DNA from: Alloprevotella rava
GTDB lineage: Bacteria; Bacteroidota; Bacteroidia; Bacteroidales; Bacteroidaceae
Direction: 5' to 3'
Length of the DNA: 64,000 nucleotides
Assembly: GCF_014195585.1 (NCBI RefSeq)
Contig: NZ_JACICA010000009.1
Span: 30,933 to 94,932 of the forward strand
How positions within the stretch are numbered: position 1 is the first letter of the stretch; each line of letters starts with the position of its first letter. Position numbers and translations under genes: made by a program. Below are positions 52,326 through 62,004 of this stretch, one piece after another. The notes beneath the pieces are model-generated. The model ran no database searches and had not been told where the DNA came from. It saw nothing but the letters and a program-made list of their open reading frames with translations.

Positions 52326-53147
52326 ATGAAATATCCCATCTGTAAAATTTTCATCCTCTTATTTGCCATTTTGCTCGTCCTCCCTGTTCAAGCTCGCGAA
52401 GACCGCAAGAAGACAACTTCTACAGTGGGAAAAGGGGTTATCATTGAGCCTGATCATCTTTCCTACAAGGCTCAAGCCGATAAAGCAGTAAGTCCGCTAG
52501 GTCAGGATGCTGCCATTGGTGGACATGCTCGCGGAAATGGACACATAAATACTCGGTATGTAGAAGGAATAGATATAAGCCACTACCAAGGAACTATTGA
52601 TTGGGATGAAATTGCTCGTAATGCTGAAATTTCCTATGTCTATATAAAAGCATCGGAAGGAGAAACTCTCAAAGATGATTACTATATTCAGAACTTGCAA
52701 GGTGCACGCCGTGCAGGGCTGAGCGTAGGAAGCTACCATTTCTATCGTCCGCAGGTTACGCCCCAAGCACAGTTGGAAAATATGACGCAAGTGGTTCGAC
52801 GTGAGGACCAAGATTTAGTCCCTATCATAGATATTGAAAAAGAAGACTCTGACGAAGTTGCTTTCATCGATAATCTTCGACAATTTATCCAACTCGTTGA
52901 ACGCTACTACGGCAAAAAGCCCCTACTCTATACTTACCACAATTTCTATAATCGTTATTTCCAAGGATTATTTACTAACTATCATTGGATGATTGCCCGC
53001 TATCGTACTGATGCCCCAGTGCTCAATGATGGCAAAACATATATCATGTGGCAATATACACAAAGTGGACGCATCCCTGGCATTCGTGGAAAAGTAGACC
53101 GCAGTCAGATCATGTCAGGATTCACGCTTTATCAACTAAAACTATAA
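52326..53147 (+). CDS. GH25 lysozyme-like muramidase
   Basis: The 273-residue protein has a signal peptide (FILLFAILLVLPVQARE), a short linker, and a GH25 barrel: EGIDISHYQGTIDWDEIARN (catalytic aspartate in DxSHxQG), YVYIKASEGETLKDDYY, SVGSYHFYRPQVTPQAQ, PIIDIEKED, and YIMWQYTQSGRIPGIRGKVD. It would cut the glycan chains of peptidoglycan in the periplasm. The 243 bp before it hold no clear gene. DUF4494 follows after 27 bp. Confidence 0.9.
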   Translation: MKYPICKIFILLFAILLVLPVQAREDRKKTTSTVGKGVIIEPDHLSYKAQADKAVSPLGQDAAIGGHARGNGHINTRYVEGIDISHYQGTIDWDEIARNAEISYVYIKASEGETLKDDYYIQNLQGARRAGLSVGSYHFYRPQVTPQAQLENMTQVVRREDQDLVPIIDIEKEDSDEVAFIDNLRQFIQLVERYYGKKPLLYTYHNFYNRYFQGLFTNYHWMIARYRTDAPVLNDGKTYIMWQYTQSGRIPGIRGKVDRSQIMSGFTLYQLKL

Positions 53148-53174
53148 TCACAACTAAATAAACACACCAACATT

Positions 53175-53657
53175 ATGTCTGAATGGTTCCAATGCACCGT
53201 TAAATATGAGAAGACCATGGAAAATGGTCAGCAGAAAAAAGTTACTGAGCCCTATCTCGTAGATGCGATTAGTTTCACTGAAGCTGAGCGCCGCATCATC
53301 GAAGAGATTTCCCCGTTTATGTCAGGATCTTTTGAAGTTAGCGACATTAAGCGTGCTCATTTCGCCGAAATCTTTGAATCAACAGACGATAGTGCAGACC
53401 GCTTTTTCAAAGCAAAACTTGTTTTTGTCACTCTTGACGAGAAAAGCGGAAAAGAAAAGAAGACAACTCAACAAGTGCTTATCCAAGCTGCCGACTTGCG
53501 CGATGGAATTAAGCGTTTGGATGAAGGAATGAAAGGTAGCATGATGGACTACACGATCGCCAGTGTTCAAGAAACAACTATCATGGATGTGTACCACTAT
53601 CAGCAAAGTGCGCCCGGAGGCATGATTAAGGTAGACAAACCTGAATTCGAGGAATAA
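53175..53657 (+). CDS. DUF4494-domain protein
   Basis: The 160-residue soluble protein belongs to a Bacteroidota family known only as DUF4494. Marks are SEWFQCTVKYEKTMENGQQK, PYLVDAISFTEAERRIIEE, FFKAKLVFVTLDEKSGKEK, and a tail DYTIASVQETTIMDVYHY. Function unknown. It sits 20 bp upstream of the YggS-type gene, and such neighbours recur in the order as I recall it. Confidence 0.85.
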   Translation: MSEWFQCTVKYEKTMENGQQKKVTEPYLVDAISFTEAERRIIEEISPFMSGSFEVSDIKRAHFAEIFESTDDSADRFFKAKLVFVTLDEKSGKEKKTTQQVLIQAADLRDGIKRLDEGMKGSMMDYTIASVQETTIMDVYHYQQSAPGGMIKVDKPEFEE

Positions 53658-53677
53658 GGCTAAATAATCATTGCAAC

Positions 53678-54349
53678 ATGACTGAAGTTCAGCAAAATCT
53701 TGCAAAAATCCGCGAACAGCTTCCAACCAATGTCCAGCTAGTTGCTGTTTCTAAGTTTCATCCCGCAGAGATGATTCAGCAATGCTATGACCAAGGCCAA
53801 CGAATCTTTGGGGAAAGTCACGAACAGGAACTTCGCATAAAATTTCCCGCGCTTCCCAAGGATATTGAATGGCACTTTATAGGACATTTACAGACGAATA
53901 AAGTAAAATATATAGCTCCCTATATTTCTTTGATTCATGCTGTTGATTCTTTCAAACTCATGAAAGAAATCAATAAGCAAGCAGCCTGCAACAACCGCAT
54001 TATACGCATTCTGTTAGAACTTCACATTGCTGAAGAAACCACCAAGTTTGGTCTCTCTCTCGCTGACTGCCGCACGCTATTTGAAGAAAGCGAGTGGAGA
54101 GATTTGAAGAATATACAAATCTGTGGCTTAATGTGTATGGCCTCCAATACTGATGACATGGAACGCGTGCGCAAAGACTTTGAAACGGCACGCATCTTCT
54201 TTGAAGAAATAAAAGCAAAATACTTTCCCAACGACGAGACTTTCTGTGAACGGAGTTGGGGAATGACCCATGATTTTCAGATAGCTGCTAAAGAGGGATC
54301 CACTATGGTGCGCGTTGGTACGGCTATATTTGGTGAACGTCAATACTAA
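53678..54349 (+). CDS. YggS-family PLP-binding protein
   Basis: The 223-residue single-domain PLP protein (PLPBP/YggS) keeps pyridoxal-phosphate homeostasis and affects amino-acid pools. PLP lysine: VQLVAVSKFHPAEMI. Further marks are GQRIFGESHEQELRIK (usually GENY-QE here), WHFIGHLQTNKVKYI, GLMCMAS, and the phosphate site GSTMVRVGTAIFGER. No catalysis is known for the family. ispE follows after 5 bp. Confidence 0.92.
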   Translation: MTEVQQNLAKIREQLPTNVQLVAVSKFHPAEMIQQCYDQGQRIFGESHEQELRIKFPALPKDIEWHFIGHLQTNKVKYIAPYISLIHAVDSFKLMKEINKQAACNNRIIRILLELHIAEETTKFGLSLADCRTLFEESEWRDLKNIQICGLMCMASNTDDMERVRKDFETARIFFEEIKAKYFPNDETFCERSWGMTHDFQIAAKEGSTMVRVGTAIFGERQY

Positions 54350-54354
54350 GAATT

Positions 54355-55182
54355 ATGTTTGTCAATCCTTGCTGCAAAATAAATCTCGGACTTTACGTCG
54401 TAGAAAAAAGAGCTGACGGTTATCATAATCTAGAAACTGTTTTCTATCCCATACCTCTTTGCGACAATCTCGAAGTAAAAACGCTCTACAACTCCAACGA
54501 TCCGTATTTACTTCAGATTGTTGGTCCTAAAATACAAGGGAATCCTGACGACAATTTAATTATTAAGGTATATAATCAGTTGAAGGCAGATTTCGAGCTT
54601 CCGCAGCTCGATATTCTGCTTCATAAAAAGATACCCACAGGGGCAGGTCTTGGCGGTGGTTCAAGTGATGCTGCTTTCATGATGCGCGTTCTCAATGAAG
54701 AATATCAACTGGGAATGAACAATAATGAGATGAAAAAACGTGTTAGCAAACTCGGTGCTGATTGCGCTTTCTTCATTGATCCCCAACCTACTTATGCAAC
54801 GGGAATTGGTGATATTTTCTCCCCCGTCACCGTTTCACTAAAAAGATGGGTATTGGTTCTTGTGAAACCACAAACATCTGTTTCGACACAAGAAGCTTAC
54901 TCACAAGTCGTGCCTAAAAAATCTACAGTAGATCTACGCGAGGCATTAGCGATGCCTGTAGAAGAATGGAAAAATGTGGTATGCAACGACTTCGAAAAAA
55001 GCGTTTTCTCCATACACCCAGAAATTGAAGCCATCAAAGAAACACTCTATGACATGGGAGCGTGTTTTGCTCTTATGTCAGGTAGTGGCAGCACTGTCTT
55101 TGCACTATTCAAAAAGAAACAAGACGATCTCCACAAGATTTTCTCAGACTGCTTCACATTCCAAAGTACACTTATGCAATGA
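54355..55182 (+). CDS. ispE: 4-diphosphocytidyl-2-C-methyl-D-erythritol kinase
   Basis: The 275-residue GHMP kinase of the MEP isoprenoid pathway phosphorylates CDP-ME. Marks: CCKINLGLYVVEKRADGYHN, the ATP loop KKIPTGAGLGGGSSDAAFMM, GADCAFFIDPQPTYATGIG, and the C-terminal LMSGSGSTVFALF. The start is 5 bp after the YggS-type gene, and the next gene begins within its stop (ATGA). Confidence 0.95.
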   Translation: MFVNPCCKINLGLYVVEKRADGYHNLETVFYPIPLCDNLEVKTLYNSNDPYLLQIVGPKIQGNPDDNLIIKVYNQLKADFELPQLDILLHKKIPTGAGLGGGSSDAAFMMRVLNEEYQLGMNNNEMKKRVSKLGADCAFFIDPQPTYATGIGDIFSPVTVSLKRWVLVLVKPQTSVSTQEAYSQVVPKKSTVDLREALAMPVEEWKNVVCNDFEKSVFSIHPEIEAIKETLYDMGACFALMSGSGSTVFALFKKKQDDLHKIFSDCFTFQSTLMQ

Positions 55183-55928
55183 TAATATGCTTTAGCGGAA
55201 CAGGTAATACGCGATGGGCAGCCAACAAAATAGCTGCACTCACGGAAGATGCTGGCATAGAGCATTTTTCTTCAGAACAACGTGGTGATATATTAGGAAT
55301 TTTCTTCCCCATCTATGCCTGGGGAATACCGCGTATTTTTATCAATAAACTCCATCAGTTCTTCAGAAATCCTGAAAATCAAGGGAAGTTTAGCTATGTA
55401 TATGTGGTTTGCACATGCGGCGATGATATTGGCCTCACAGATAAAGAAGTAAAATCTTTATTACAACAGTATGGCTTAAACAATATCTCCATCTGCTCCA
55501 TTCAGATGCCTGAAACATACATTGACCTACCAGGTTTTAAGCTAGATACGCACGTGGCTGCAACTAAAAAGATTGCAGAAGCAGAAAAACTACTCTCTGT
55601 TTTTGCCAAGAAAATACAAAGGCAAGAAATCTTCAATGAGGTCAATCGTGGAACTTGCTCGTGGATTAAAAGTAGAATACTCCGTCCCCTTTTCTATAAA
55701 CTTTTTGTAGACGATAAAAAGTTTGTAGTGGACAAAGACCTTTGCATCCATTGTGGAAAATGTGCGAAAGTCTGCCCCGTCCATAATATAGATTGTTCTC
55801 CCACAAATCTTCCACAATATAAGCATCATTGTACTGGATGCCTAGCTTGCTATCACCACTGCCCCAAAAACGCCATACAGCGAATATATACCAAGGGTAA
55901 AGGTCAATATCTTCCTCCACTTTTCTAA
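55179..55928 (+). CDS. EFR1-type flavodoxin/ferredoxin fusion protein
   Basis: The 249-residue electron-transfer protein has an N-terminal flavodoxin-like FMN loop (IICFSGTGNTRWAANKI). At the C-terminus two 4Fe-4S clusters are given by CIHCGKCAKVCPVHNI and CTGCLACYHHCPKNAI. These EFR1 proteins are frequent in Bacteroidales; partner and role are not settled. It is coupled to ispE by the 4-bp overlap. Since IspG and IspH need low-potential electrons, a link to isoprenoid synthesis is thinkable, but it is only suggested by position. Confidence 0.88.
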   Translation: MIICFSGTGNTRWAANKIAALTEDAGIEHFSSEQRGDILGIFFPIYAWGIPRIFINKLHQFFRNPENQGKFSYVYVVCTCGDDIGLTDKEVKSLLQQYGLNNISICSIQMPETYIDLPGFKLDTHVAATKKIAEAEKLLSVFAKKIQRQEIFNEVNRGTCSWIKSRILRPLFYKLFVDDKKFVVDKDLCIHCGKCAKVCPVHNIDCSPTNLPQYKHHCTGCLACYHHCPKNAIQRIYTKGKGQYLPPLF

Positions 55929-56344
55929 GTATTTTTTTGTAAAGACATCCTACCTTCTATAGCTTCAGAGAACAACTTAGTTATTATTGGCGTCCGATAC
56001 ACTTTAAAATTATAGAAAGAATCTCTCCCAAAAACCTATAAATAGGCCTTGTAGAAATATTTTGTAAAAAGTCCTACTTAATCGAAACATGATGATTCTT
56101 CGGGTGGATTTTTATGCATTTCAAGAATGCTTAACCTGTCCTTTGAAGAATGTTCCAAGAAACTATAGGAGCAGATATAATACATGTGCATGAAGAGAAA
56201 TATTGTAGCTAAATTTGAAAATATTACTGCCCGTATACAAAAAATAGTTATCTCACGTATCAACAAAAGTGCTAAAATCTAATGATAGAGTGAGCAGTAC
56301 CCTTTCTTCTCAAAGAAGTTTAGAAATACAATATGGTAATTTTC
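55929..56344. other. Intergenic region between EFR1 and rarA
   Basis: About 415 bp lie between convergent genes, AT-rich. The only candidate gene is a 30-codon frame at 56190-56282. No RNA gene is recognised. Confidence 0.4.
56190..56282 (+). CDS. Possible small basic peptide
   Basis: ATG at 56190 to TAA gives 30 residues: MKRNIVAKFENITARI followed by QKIVISRINKSAKI. It is strongly basic, with hydrophobic residues every three to four positions, so an amphipathic helix is possible. There is no clear promoter, and chance cannot be excluded. Confidence 0.2.
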   Translation: MKRNIVAKFENITARIQKIVISRINKSAKI

Positions 56345-56384
56345 AAATACAATAAGGCTATCAGCTGATAGCCTTATTGTATTT
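56345..56384. terminator. Perfect 40-bp palindrome, probable bidirectional terminator
   Basis: Both 20-bp halves are exact inverse copies with no loop base between (centre CAG|CTG). The ends run into A- and T-rich tails. It lies 22 bp past the rarA stop on the minus strand and is the likely end of the ABC-F/rarA transcript. Confidence 0.7.
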
Positions 56385-56406
56385 TTAGAAAGAATAAGGA
56401 AACTTT

Positions 56407-57678
56407 CTACCATTTCCGATTTTTCCACAAATTATTCAGACGCTCACGTTGTTTCTCTTCTTGCAAGTTATCGGCAGGATGCCAAAATTGCTCGGATTTG
56501 AGAGCATCTGGAAGATATTGTTGTGCGGCAAAATGGTGTGGAAAGTCATGCGGATAGATATAACCATCATGATACCCCAATTCAGTCATGAGCTGGGTGG
56601 GAGCATTACGTATTGGGAGCGGTACTGGACAATTTCCTGTTTCACGAACTTTCTCAATGGCTGCATCCACAGCCAAATAGGCAGAGTTTGACTTGGGAGA
56701 GTTGGCCAAATATATGGTGGCTTCAGCCAAGGGGATGCGTCCTTCCGGCCAGCCGATTTTTGCTACAGTATCAAAAGCTGCATTGGCAATTAACAAAGCA
56801 TTGGGGTTGGCCAAGCCTATATCCTCGGAGGCACTAATGACAAGGCGCCGTGCAATGAATTTTGGATCCTCTCCACCTGCTATCATACGTGCTAACCAAT
56901 AGATAGCAGCATCTGGATCACTACCTCTGATACTTTTAATAAAAGCAGATATGATGTCATAGTGCATCTCGCCATCTTTATCATAAGCTAGCGGATTTTG
57001 TTGTAGGCGTTCTTCAATAACTTTATTATTGATGATTACCTTTTCATGGGGTTGCACGGAACTTGTTACAAGATCTAGGATATTGAGAAGTTTTCGTGCA
57101 TCTCCTCCACTATATCGTAATAGCGCTTCTGTTTCTTGTAGTTCTACATCTAAATCTTGCAAATAGCTATCTGTCTGCAGGGCCTGATGAATCAGCTGTA
57201 AAAGCTCTTCCTGTGAGAGAGACTGAAGAACATACACCTGACATCGAGAGAGCAATGGGCGAATCACTTCAAAGGATGGGTTTTCTGTTGTGGCTCCAAT
57301 GAGTGTAATGTCTCCTTGTTCCACAGCTGCCAACAAGCTATCTTGTTGCGATTTTGAAAATCTATGGATTTCATCAATGAACAATATAGGACTTTGGCCA
57401 CCAAAAAAGCGATTTTTTTTTGCACTTTCAATGACGTCTCGCACATCCTTAACGCCAGAACTAACCGCAGAAAGAGTATAGAAAGCTACATCTATCTTAT
57501 TTGCAATAATCTTTGCTAGCGTAGTCTTTCCTACCCCTGGAGGTCCCCAAAGAATAAAAGAAGCAATATGTCCCGCTTCGACCATTTGGCGAAGTATAGC
57601 TCCCTGCCCTACAAGATGTTTTTGTCCGATATAGTTGTCCAATGTCGTTGGACGTAGACGTTCTGCTAATGGTTTCAT
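56407..57678 (-). CDS. rarA: Replication-associated recombination protein A
   Basis: The 423-residue AAA+ ATPase of the RarA/MgsA/WRNIP1 family acts at stalled forks. Marks: RPTTLDNYIGQKHLVGQGA, Walker A LWGPPGVGKTTLAKI, Walker B PILFIDEIHRFSKSQQD, TLIGATTENPSFEVI (sensor 1), and the C-terminal tetramerisation part (AIYWLARMIAGGEDPKFIAR, then RLVISASEDIGLANP). It overlaps the ABC-F gene by 4 bp (ATGA), so the two form an operon. Confidence 0.95.
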   Translation of the reverse strand: MKPLAERLRPTTLDNYIGQKHLVGQGAILRQMVEAGHIASFILWGPPGVGKTTLAKIIANKIDVAFYTLSAVSSGVKDVRDVIESAKKNRFFGGQSPILFIDEIHRFSKSQQDSLLAAVEQGDITLIGATTENPSFEVIRPLLSRCQVYVLQSLSQEELLQLIHQALQTDSYLQDLDVELQETEALLRYSGGDARKLLNILDLVTSSVQPHEKVIINNKVIEERLQQNPLAYDKDGEMHYDIISAFIKSIRGSDPDAAIYWLARMIAGGEDPKFIARRLVISASEDIGLANPNALLIANAAFDTVAKIGWPEGRIPLAEATIYLANSPKSNSAYLAVDAAIEKVRETGNCPVPLPIRNAPTQLMTELGYHDGYIYPHDFPHHFAAQQYLPDALKSEQFWHPADNLQEEKQRERLNNLWKNRKW

Positions 57679-59468
57679 TGCTCTATTTCAGATAATTCCA
57701 GCCATCTCATTTCTTTTTCTTCTAATTCCGTCTCAAGCTGTGGGAGGCGTTTAGATTTCTCTGTGAGTTCTTCAACACTTAATGTGCCACTACAAAGTGC
57801 GGCCTCGATATTATTTTTCTCTTGTTCAAGACATTTCAAGTCGTGCTCAAGTTCTTCCATTTCTTTTTTTTCCTTGAATGTGAGACGGCGACGATGAACA
57901 CTTACATATTTCTTATTTGTTGTGGCTTGTTCAACTACTTGCTCTGGAGCATTCTCTGGTAATGCAGCCCATTGCCGATATTGAGAATAATTACCAGGAA
58001 AGTCGTCAATGATACCTTCTCCTTTGAAGACAAGCAAATGGTCCACTACTTTATCCATAAAATAACGATCGTGGCTCACCACTATAACGCAACCTTTGAA
58101 ATTTTCAAGATATTCTTCTAAAATTTGCAGTGTGGCAATGTCGAGATCATTGGTCGGCTCATCCAAGATAAGAAAGTTTGGATTCTGCATGAGAACAGTG
58201 CAGAGATAAAGTCTTCTGCGCTCGCCACCGCTCAATTTGTAGACATAATCTTGCTGACGTTGTGGTGGAAATAAGAAATGCGTGAGAAACTGCAAGGCTG
58301 AAAGTTTACGGCCTCCGCCCAAATCAATATATTCTGCATATTGGCGAACAGCGTCAATGACTTTCATCTTGGAATCAAACTCCATTCCTTCCTGGCTAAA
58401 ATAGCCAAAACGAACTGTCTCTCCAATGCTAAAGCGTCCACTATCGGGTTTAACTTTACCTAAGAGCATCTTGATAAAGGTTGACTTTCCTGTCCCATTG
58501 TTTCCAACAATACCCATCTTCTCATATCTAGAGAAATTGTAATAGAAATTGTTTAGAATAACTTTAGGCGTGGGTTTCTCAGGTGTCCCTTCAAAGGTTT
58601 TTGAAACATATTCTGCTTCAAAAATTTTAGAACCTATATATCCGCTCTTTACTTCTAAGCGTGTGGCCTTTTCTTCTTGTCGACGTTTTGCTTGTTGCTC
58701 TAGTTCATAAAATGCTTCTTTACGATATCGAGCCTTTCCTCCTCGCGCTTGTGGCATTCGCCGCATCCAATCTAATTCTTTTCGATACAGATTCTGCACC
58801 TTAGCGATATTTGCATTCGTGTTCAATACTCGAGCATCTCGCTTCTCAAGATAATACTGATAATTGCCATGATAAGTGTACATGGTTTCATCATCAAGTT
58901 CCAAGATGATAGAGCAAATACGATCTAAGAAATATCGGTCGTGGGTTACCATGAGCAGTGCTTTGGTGTTGCGCCGCAGATAAATCTCTAACCATTCAAT
59001 CATATCCAGATCCAAATGATTGGTAGGCTCATCTAAAATAAGCAAATCAGGATCTTCAAGAAGAATAGCTGCCAATGCAACACGCTTTATCTGTCCACCG
59101 CTAAGCAATCCTATAGGCTTGTCGATTTCTTCAAGTTTGAACTGAGTGAGAAGTTGCTTGGCACGCAGTTCCGGATTCTCTAATGTCAGAGGAGCTAGAG
59201 AAAGACATGATTGCAAAACAGACAGGTTGGGATCAAATTGAGGCGTTTGTTCAAGATACCCCACTTTTATATCGTTACGATAAACAAGTGTGCCATCATC
59301 ATAGTCTTCTTTCCCGCTTAATATATTGAGGAGTGTTGACTTCCCTGTTCCATTCTTGGCTATGAGTCCAACGTGCTGCCCCTCGCCTATAGAGAAGCAA
59401 ACGTCATGGAAGAGTATGCGATCGCCAACAGACTTCTGTAAATTTTGGACATCGAGATATGTTATCAT
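57675..59468 (-). CDS. ABC-F family ATPase
   Basis: This soluble twin-domain ABC protein has 597 residues and no membrane part. Site 1: Walker A LIAKNGTGKSTLLNI, signature LSGGQIKRVALAAILL, Walker B DPDLLILDEPTNHLDL. Site 2: VGNNGTGKSTFIKMLLG, LSGGERRRLYLCTVLM, FLILDEPTNDLDI. A charged linker and a C-terminal coiled coil (EEKEMRWLELSEIEQ) resemble the Uup branch, which acts on ribosomes or DNA. It is the first gene of the rarA operon. Confidence 0.93.
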   Translation of the reverse strand: MITYLDVQNLQKSVGDRILFHDVCFSIGEGQHVGLIAKNGTGKSTLLNILSGKEDYDDGTLVYRNDIKVGYLEQTPQFDPNLSVLQSCLSLAPLTLENPELRAKQLLTQFKLEEIDKPIGLLSGGQIKRVALAAILLEDPDLLILDEPTNHLDLDMIEWLEIYLRRNTKALLMVTHDRYFLDRICSIILELDDETMYTYHGNYQYYLEKRDARVLNTNANIAKVQNLYRKELDWMRRMPQARGGKARYRKEAFYELEQQAKRRQEEKATRLEVKSGYIGSKIFEAEYVSKTFEGTPEKPTPKVILNNFYYNFSRYEKMGIVGNNGTGKSTFIKMLLGKVKPDSGRFSIGETVRFGYFSQEGMEFDSKMKVIDAVRQYAEYIDLGGGRKLSALQFLTHFLFPPQRQQDYVYKLSGGERRRLYLCTVLMQNPNFLILDEPTNDLDIATLQILEEYLENFKGCVIVVSHDRYFMDKVVDHLLVFKGEGIIDDFPGNYSQYRQWAALPENAPEQVVEQATTNKKYVSVHRRRLTFKEKKEMEELEHDLKCLEQEKNNIEAALCSGTLSVEELTEKSKRLPQLETELEEKEMRWLELSEIEQ

Positions 59469-59492
59469 TCACGTAAGCTATTTGAAAAATAA

Positions 59493-59547
59493 ACACGGGA
59501 AAAGAATACTTGAAATCTGACGACTATCGTATTTCCTTTTCCCGTGT
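59493..59547 (-). terminator. Terminator between rho and the ABC-F gene
   Basis: ACACGGGAAAAG (59493-59504) pairs exactly with CTTTTCCCGTGT (59536-59547). The loop contains a further GAATAC/GTATT stem. It lies 70 bp after the rho stop. Confidence 0.7.
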
Positions 59548-59616
59548 ATACATTGGCCTAGTGTAAAATCTTAAAATAAAATATGATAAGATCGTTGACT
59601 CTGCAATTATATACTT

Positions 59617-61677
59617 TTATCCGTTCATCGACATTAGGAATTCTTCATTGTTGCGCGTATTCTTCATGCGCTTCTGCAATTCATTCATCGCCTCAACGGG
59701 GTTCATATCTGCGATATACTTGCGAAGAATCCACATACGGTTCTGCGTTAAATCATCAAGCAACAAATCGTCGCGACGCGTACTTGATGCTACCAAATTA
59801 ACAGCAGGATAAATGCGCTTGTTGGACAAATTGCGATCGAGCTGAAGTTCCATGTTACCAGTTCCTTTGAATTCTTCAAAGATAACTTCGTCCATCTTCG
59901 AACCAGTATCGATCAAAGCAGTAGCAATAATAGTTAGCGAGCCTCCGCCTTCAATGTTACGTGCTGCACCAAAGAAGCGCTTGGGATGCTGAAGCGAATT
60001 TGCTTCCACACCACCAGTCAGGACTTTACCACTAGAAGGAGAAACCGTATTATAAGCACGTGCTAAACGTGTAATTGAATCTAAGAAGATAACAACATCG
60101 TGTCCACATTCAACCATGCGTTTTGCCTTGTCTAGAACAATATTAGCAATCTTAACGTGGTGAGAAGCAGGCTCATCAAAGGTTGATGCAATGACTTCAG
60201 CATTAACCGTGCGCGCCATGTCAGTTACTTCTTCTGGACGCTCATCAATGAGAAGCATCATCATGTATGTATCTGGATGATTTTTGGCAATAGCGTTGGC
60301 AATATCCTTCATTAACCAAGTTTTACCCGTCTTAGGCTGTGCGACGATCAGTGCACGCTGTCCTTTACCAATCGGGCTGAATAAGTCGACAACGCGACAG
60401 GACATTGGGTCATTACTACCTGTGCAGAGCTTAAACTTCTCTTCTGGAAAAAGCGGTGTAAGATGTTCAAAGGATATGCGGTCTCTTACAATGGCAGGAT
60501 CTAATCCATTGATTTTCTCAATGTGCGCTAAAGCAAAGAATTTCTCTCCATCACGAGGGATACGTACAGAACCTTCTACGACATCACCATTTTTCAAAGA
60601 ATATTGGCGTATTTGCTGAACTGTTACATAAATATCATCAGGTGAAGTAAGATAGTTGTAATCAGAAGAACGAAGGAATCCAAAGCCATCAGGCATGATT
60701 TCCAGAACTCCTCTTCCTTCAAGGAATTCATCTTCTACACGCATCTCTTGTTGCTGTAGATGTTGTGCTGTAGCAGAAGAATCTATACGAGCAGAAGGCA
60801 AAACAACAGGTTTTGCGCTCTTAGAAACGAGAGGATCATCCTTAAAACGACGGAACTTAGTTGCCTGCACAGGTGCAACTTCAAACGGATCATCGTATGT
60901 AGGATCATTATATAAAACAGGAACATCCTTTATAATAACAAAGGTTGCATCCTTGTCTAAATCTTTCGGCAGAGATGGAATCTCTATAGTTGAAGATTCT
61001 GTATTTTGCTCTATTTCTTTATGGAGATTGCTTTCTTGCTTCTGATGTTGAGGCTGTGGTTTAGCATTCTTCGAAAGCTGTTCCTTAATCTTCGCAACAT
61101 CAAGTTGGTCTGCTTTTATTCTTTCATCCTCTTCAGTCATAACTGAAGAATTATTCATCTGTGCTGAAATAAAATCGGGAAGTTCTATTTCTGGAGTTAC
61201 TTGTACTTTTGTAGATGTTTCTTCTATAACATCATTAAGGGGAGAAGCATCAATAGTTTCTTCTGTCTGAGAGGGGGCGTCTGTTACTACAGTTTCACCT
61301 GAAGTTTGAGCAGCAGCTTCTGCTTCCAGACTTGCTTTTGAAGGACGTCCTCTCTTACGCTTGGGCGTTGCGGAGGGAGCTTCATCGAAAAGAGATGGTT
61401 GCTCTGCTTTCTTTGAAGTTTTTTCTTCTAATTTTGTAGCTTTACCACTTTTGTTAGCAGTATAGACTGCCTCTCCATCATGTTTTGCAATACGCTGACG
61501 ACGACGGGGAGAATCTGAGCGTTGCTCTGATTGTTGAATAGCTTGAGCATCAATAATGCCATAGATAACTTCTTGACGATCGCTGCTATTCTTATTTTCT
61601 GAGTTCAGTCCTTCTGCAATAGCTTGCAATTGAGAATCCTCCATTGCTGCGAGCTGTTCCATTGAATAAGAAGACAT
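59617..61677 (-). CDS. rho: Transcription termination factor Rho
   Basis: The 686-residue hexameric RNA helicase ends transcription of untranslated RNA. After a short Rho_N part ([20 protein letters not shown]) comes an insertion of about 270 residues, rich in charged and polar residues and including an AT-hook-like [11 protein letters not shown]. The RNA-binding cold-shock fold follows ([20 protein letters not shown]) and then the ATPase core ([50 protein letters not shown]). Bacteroidota Rho proteins often carry such a disordered insert. In Bacteroides thetaiotaomicron it drives phase separation, as I recall. The leader is about 270 bp and contains a 15-bp palindrome. Confidence 0.96.
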   Translation of the reverse strand: MSSYSMEQLAAMEDSQLQAIAEGLNSENKNSSDRQEVIYGIIDAQAIQQSEQRSDSPRRRQRIAKHDGEAVYTANKSGKATKLEEKTSKKAEQPSLFDEAPSATPKRKRGRPSKASLEAEAAAQTSGETVVTDAPSQTEETIDASPLNDVIEETSTKVQVTPEIELPDFISAQMNNSSVMTEEDERIKADQLDVAKIKEQLSKNAKPQPQHQKQESNLHKEIEQNTESSTIEIPSLPKDLDKDATFVIIKDVPVLYNDPTYDDPFEVAPVQATKFRRFKDDPLVSKSAKPVVLPSARIDSSATAQHLQQQEMRVEDEFLEGRGVLEIMPDGFGFLRSSDYNYLTSPDDIYVTVQQIRQYSLKNGDVVEGSVRIPRDGEKFFALAHIEKINGLDPAIVRDRISFEHLTPLFPEEKFKLCTGSNDPMSCRVVDLFSPIGKGQRALIVAQPKTGKTWLMKDIANAIAKNHPDTYMMMLLIDERPEEVTDMARTVNAEVIASTFDEPASHHVKIANIVLDKAKRMVECGHDVVIFLDSITRLARAYNTVSPSSGKVLTGGVEANSLQHPKRFFGAARNIEGGGSLTIIATALIDTGSKMDEVIFEEFKGTGNMELQLDRNLSNKRIYPAVNLVASSTRRDDLLLDDLTQNRMWILRKYIADMNPVEAMNELQKRMKNTRNNEEFLMSMNG

Positions 61678-61682
61678 AGGAT

Positions 61683-61950
61683 ATTGTATTTTTTAACTTC
61701 TGCAGACATCAAGTATAATCCTTCACACGGAAAGACTTTGTCTAAGCAGAATTTTATTAGTATAAACGTTGGATTGTTGTTGGGTATTACCCAATCAAAA
61801 GGATAGAATGCTAGAAACGATTTCCAGCCAAAACTATTTAATACTGCAAAAATAGAAAAAGTTTTTGATTCAACCTTATTTGAAGAAGAAAAACATATAA
61901 TTCTACAAAAAACACTTCAGCTTTCTTCTTCAGTCTACAATATAAAATAA
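61683..61950. other. Leader region of rho
   Basis: AT-rich, with no gene. TATTTTTG (61854-61847 on the minus strand) fits a -7 box and would give a leader of about 165 nt. TTGGGTA-T-TACCCAA at 61780-61794 is a perfect palindrome inside that leader and may regulate rho. Confidence 0.35.
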
Positions 61951-61982
61951 AAGTCCCTCTTGAAATATTTCAAGAGGGACTT
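61951..61982. terminator. Perfect 32-bp palindrome, terminator of the GGGtGRT operon
   Basis: The two 16-bp halves (AAGTCCCTCTTGAAAT and its inverse) are exact and lie 22 bp after the stop at 62005 on the minus strand, with AT-rich tails on both sides. Confidence 0.75.
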
Positions 61983-62004
61983 AATATAGTATGCGAGATT
62001 TTTC

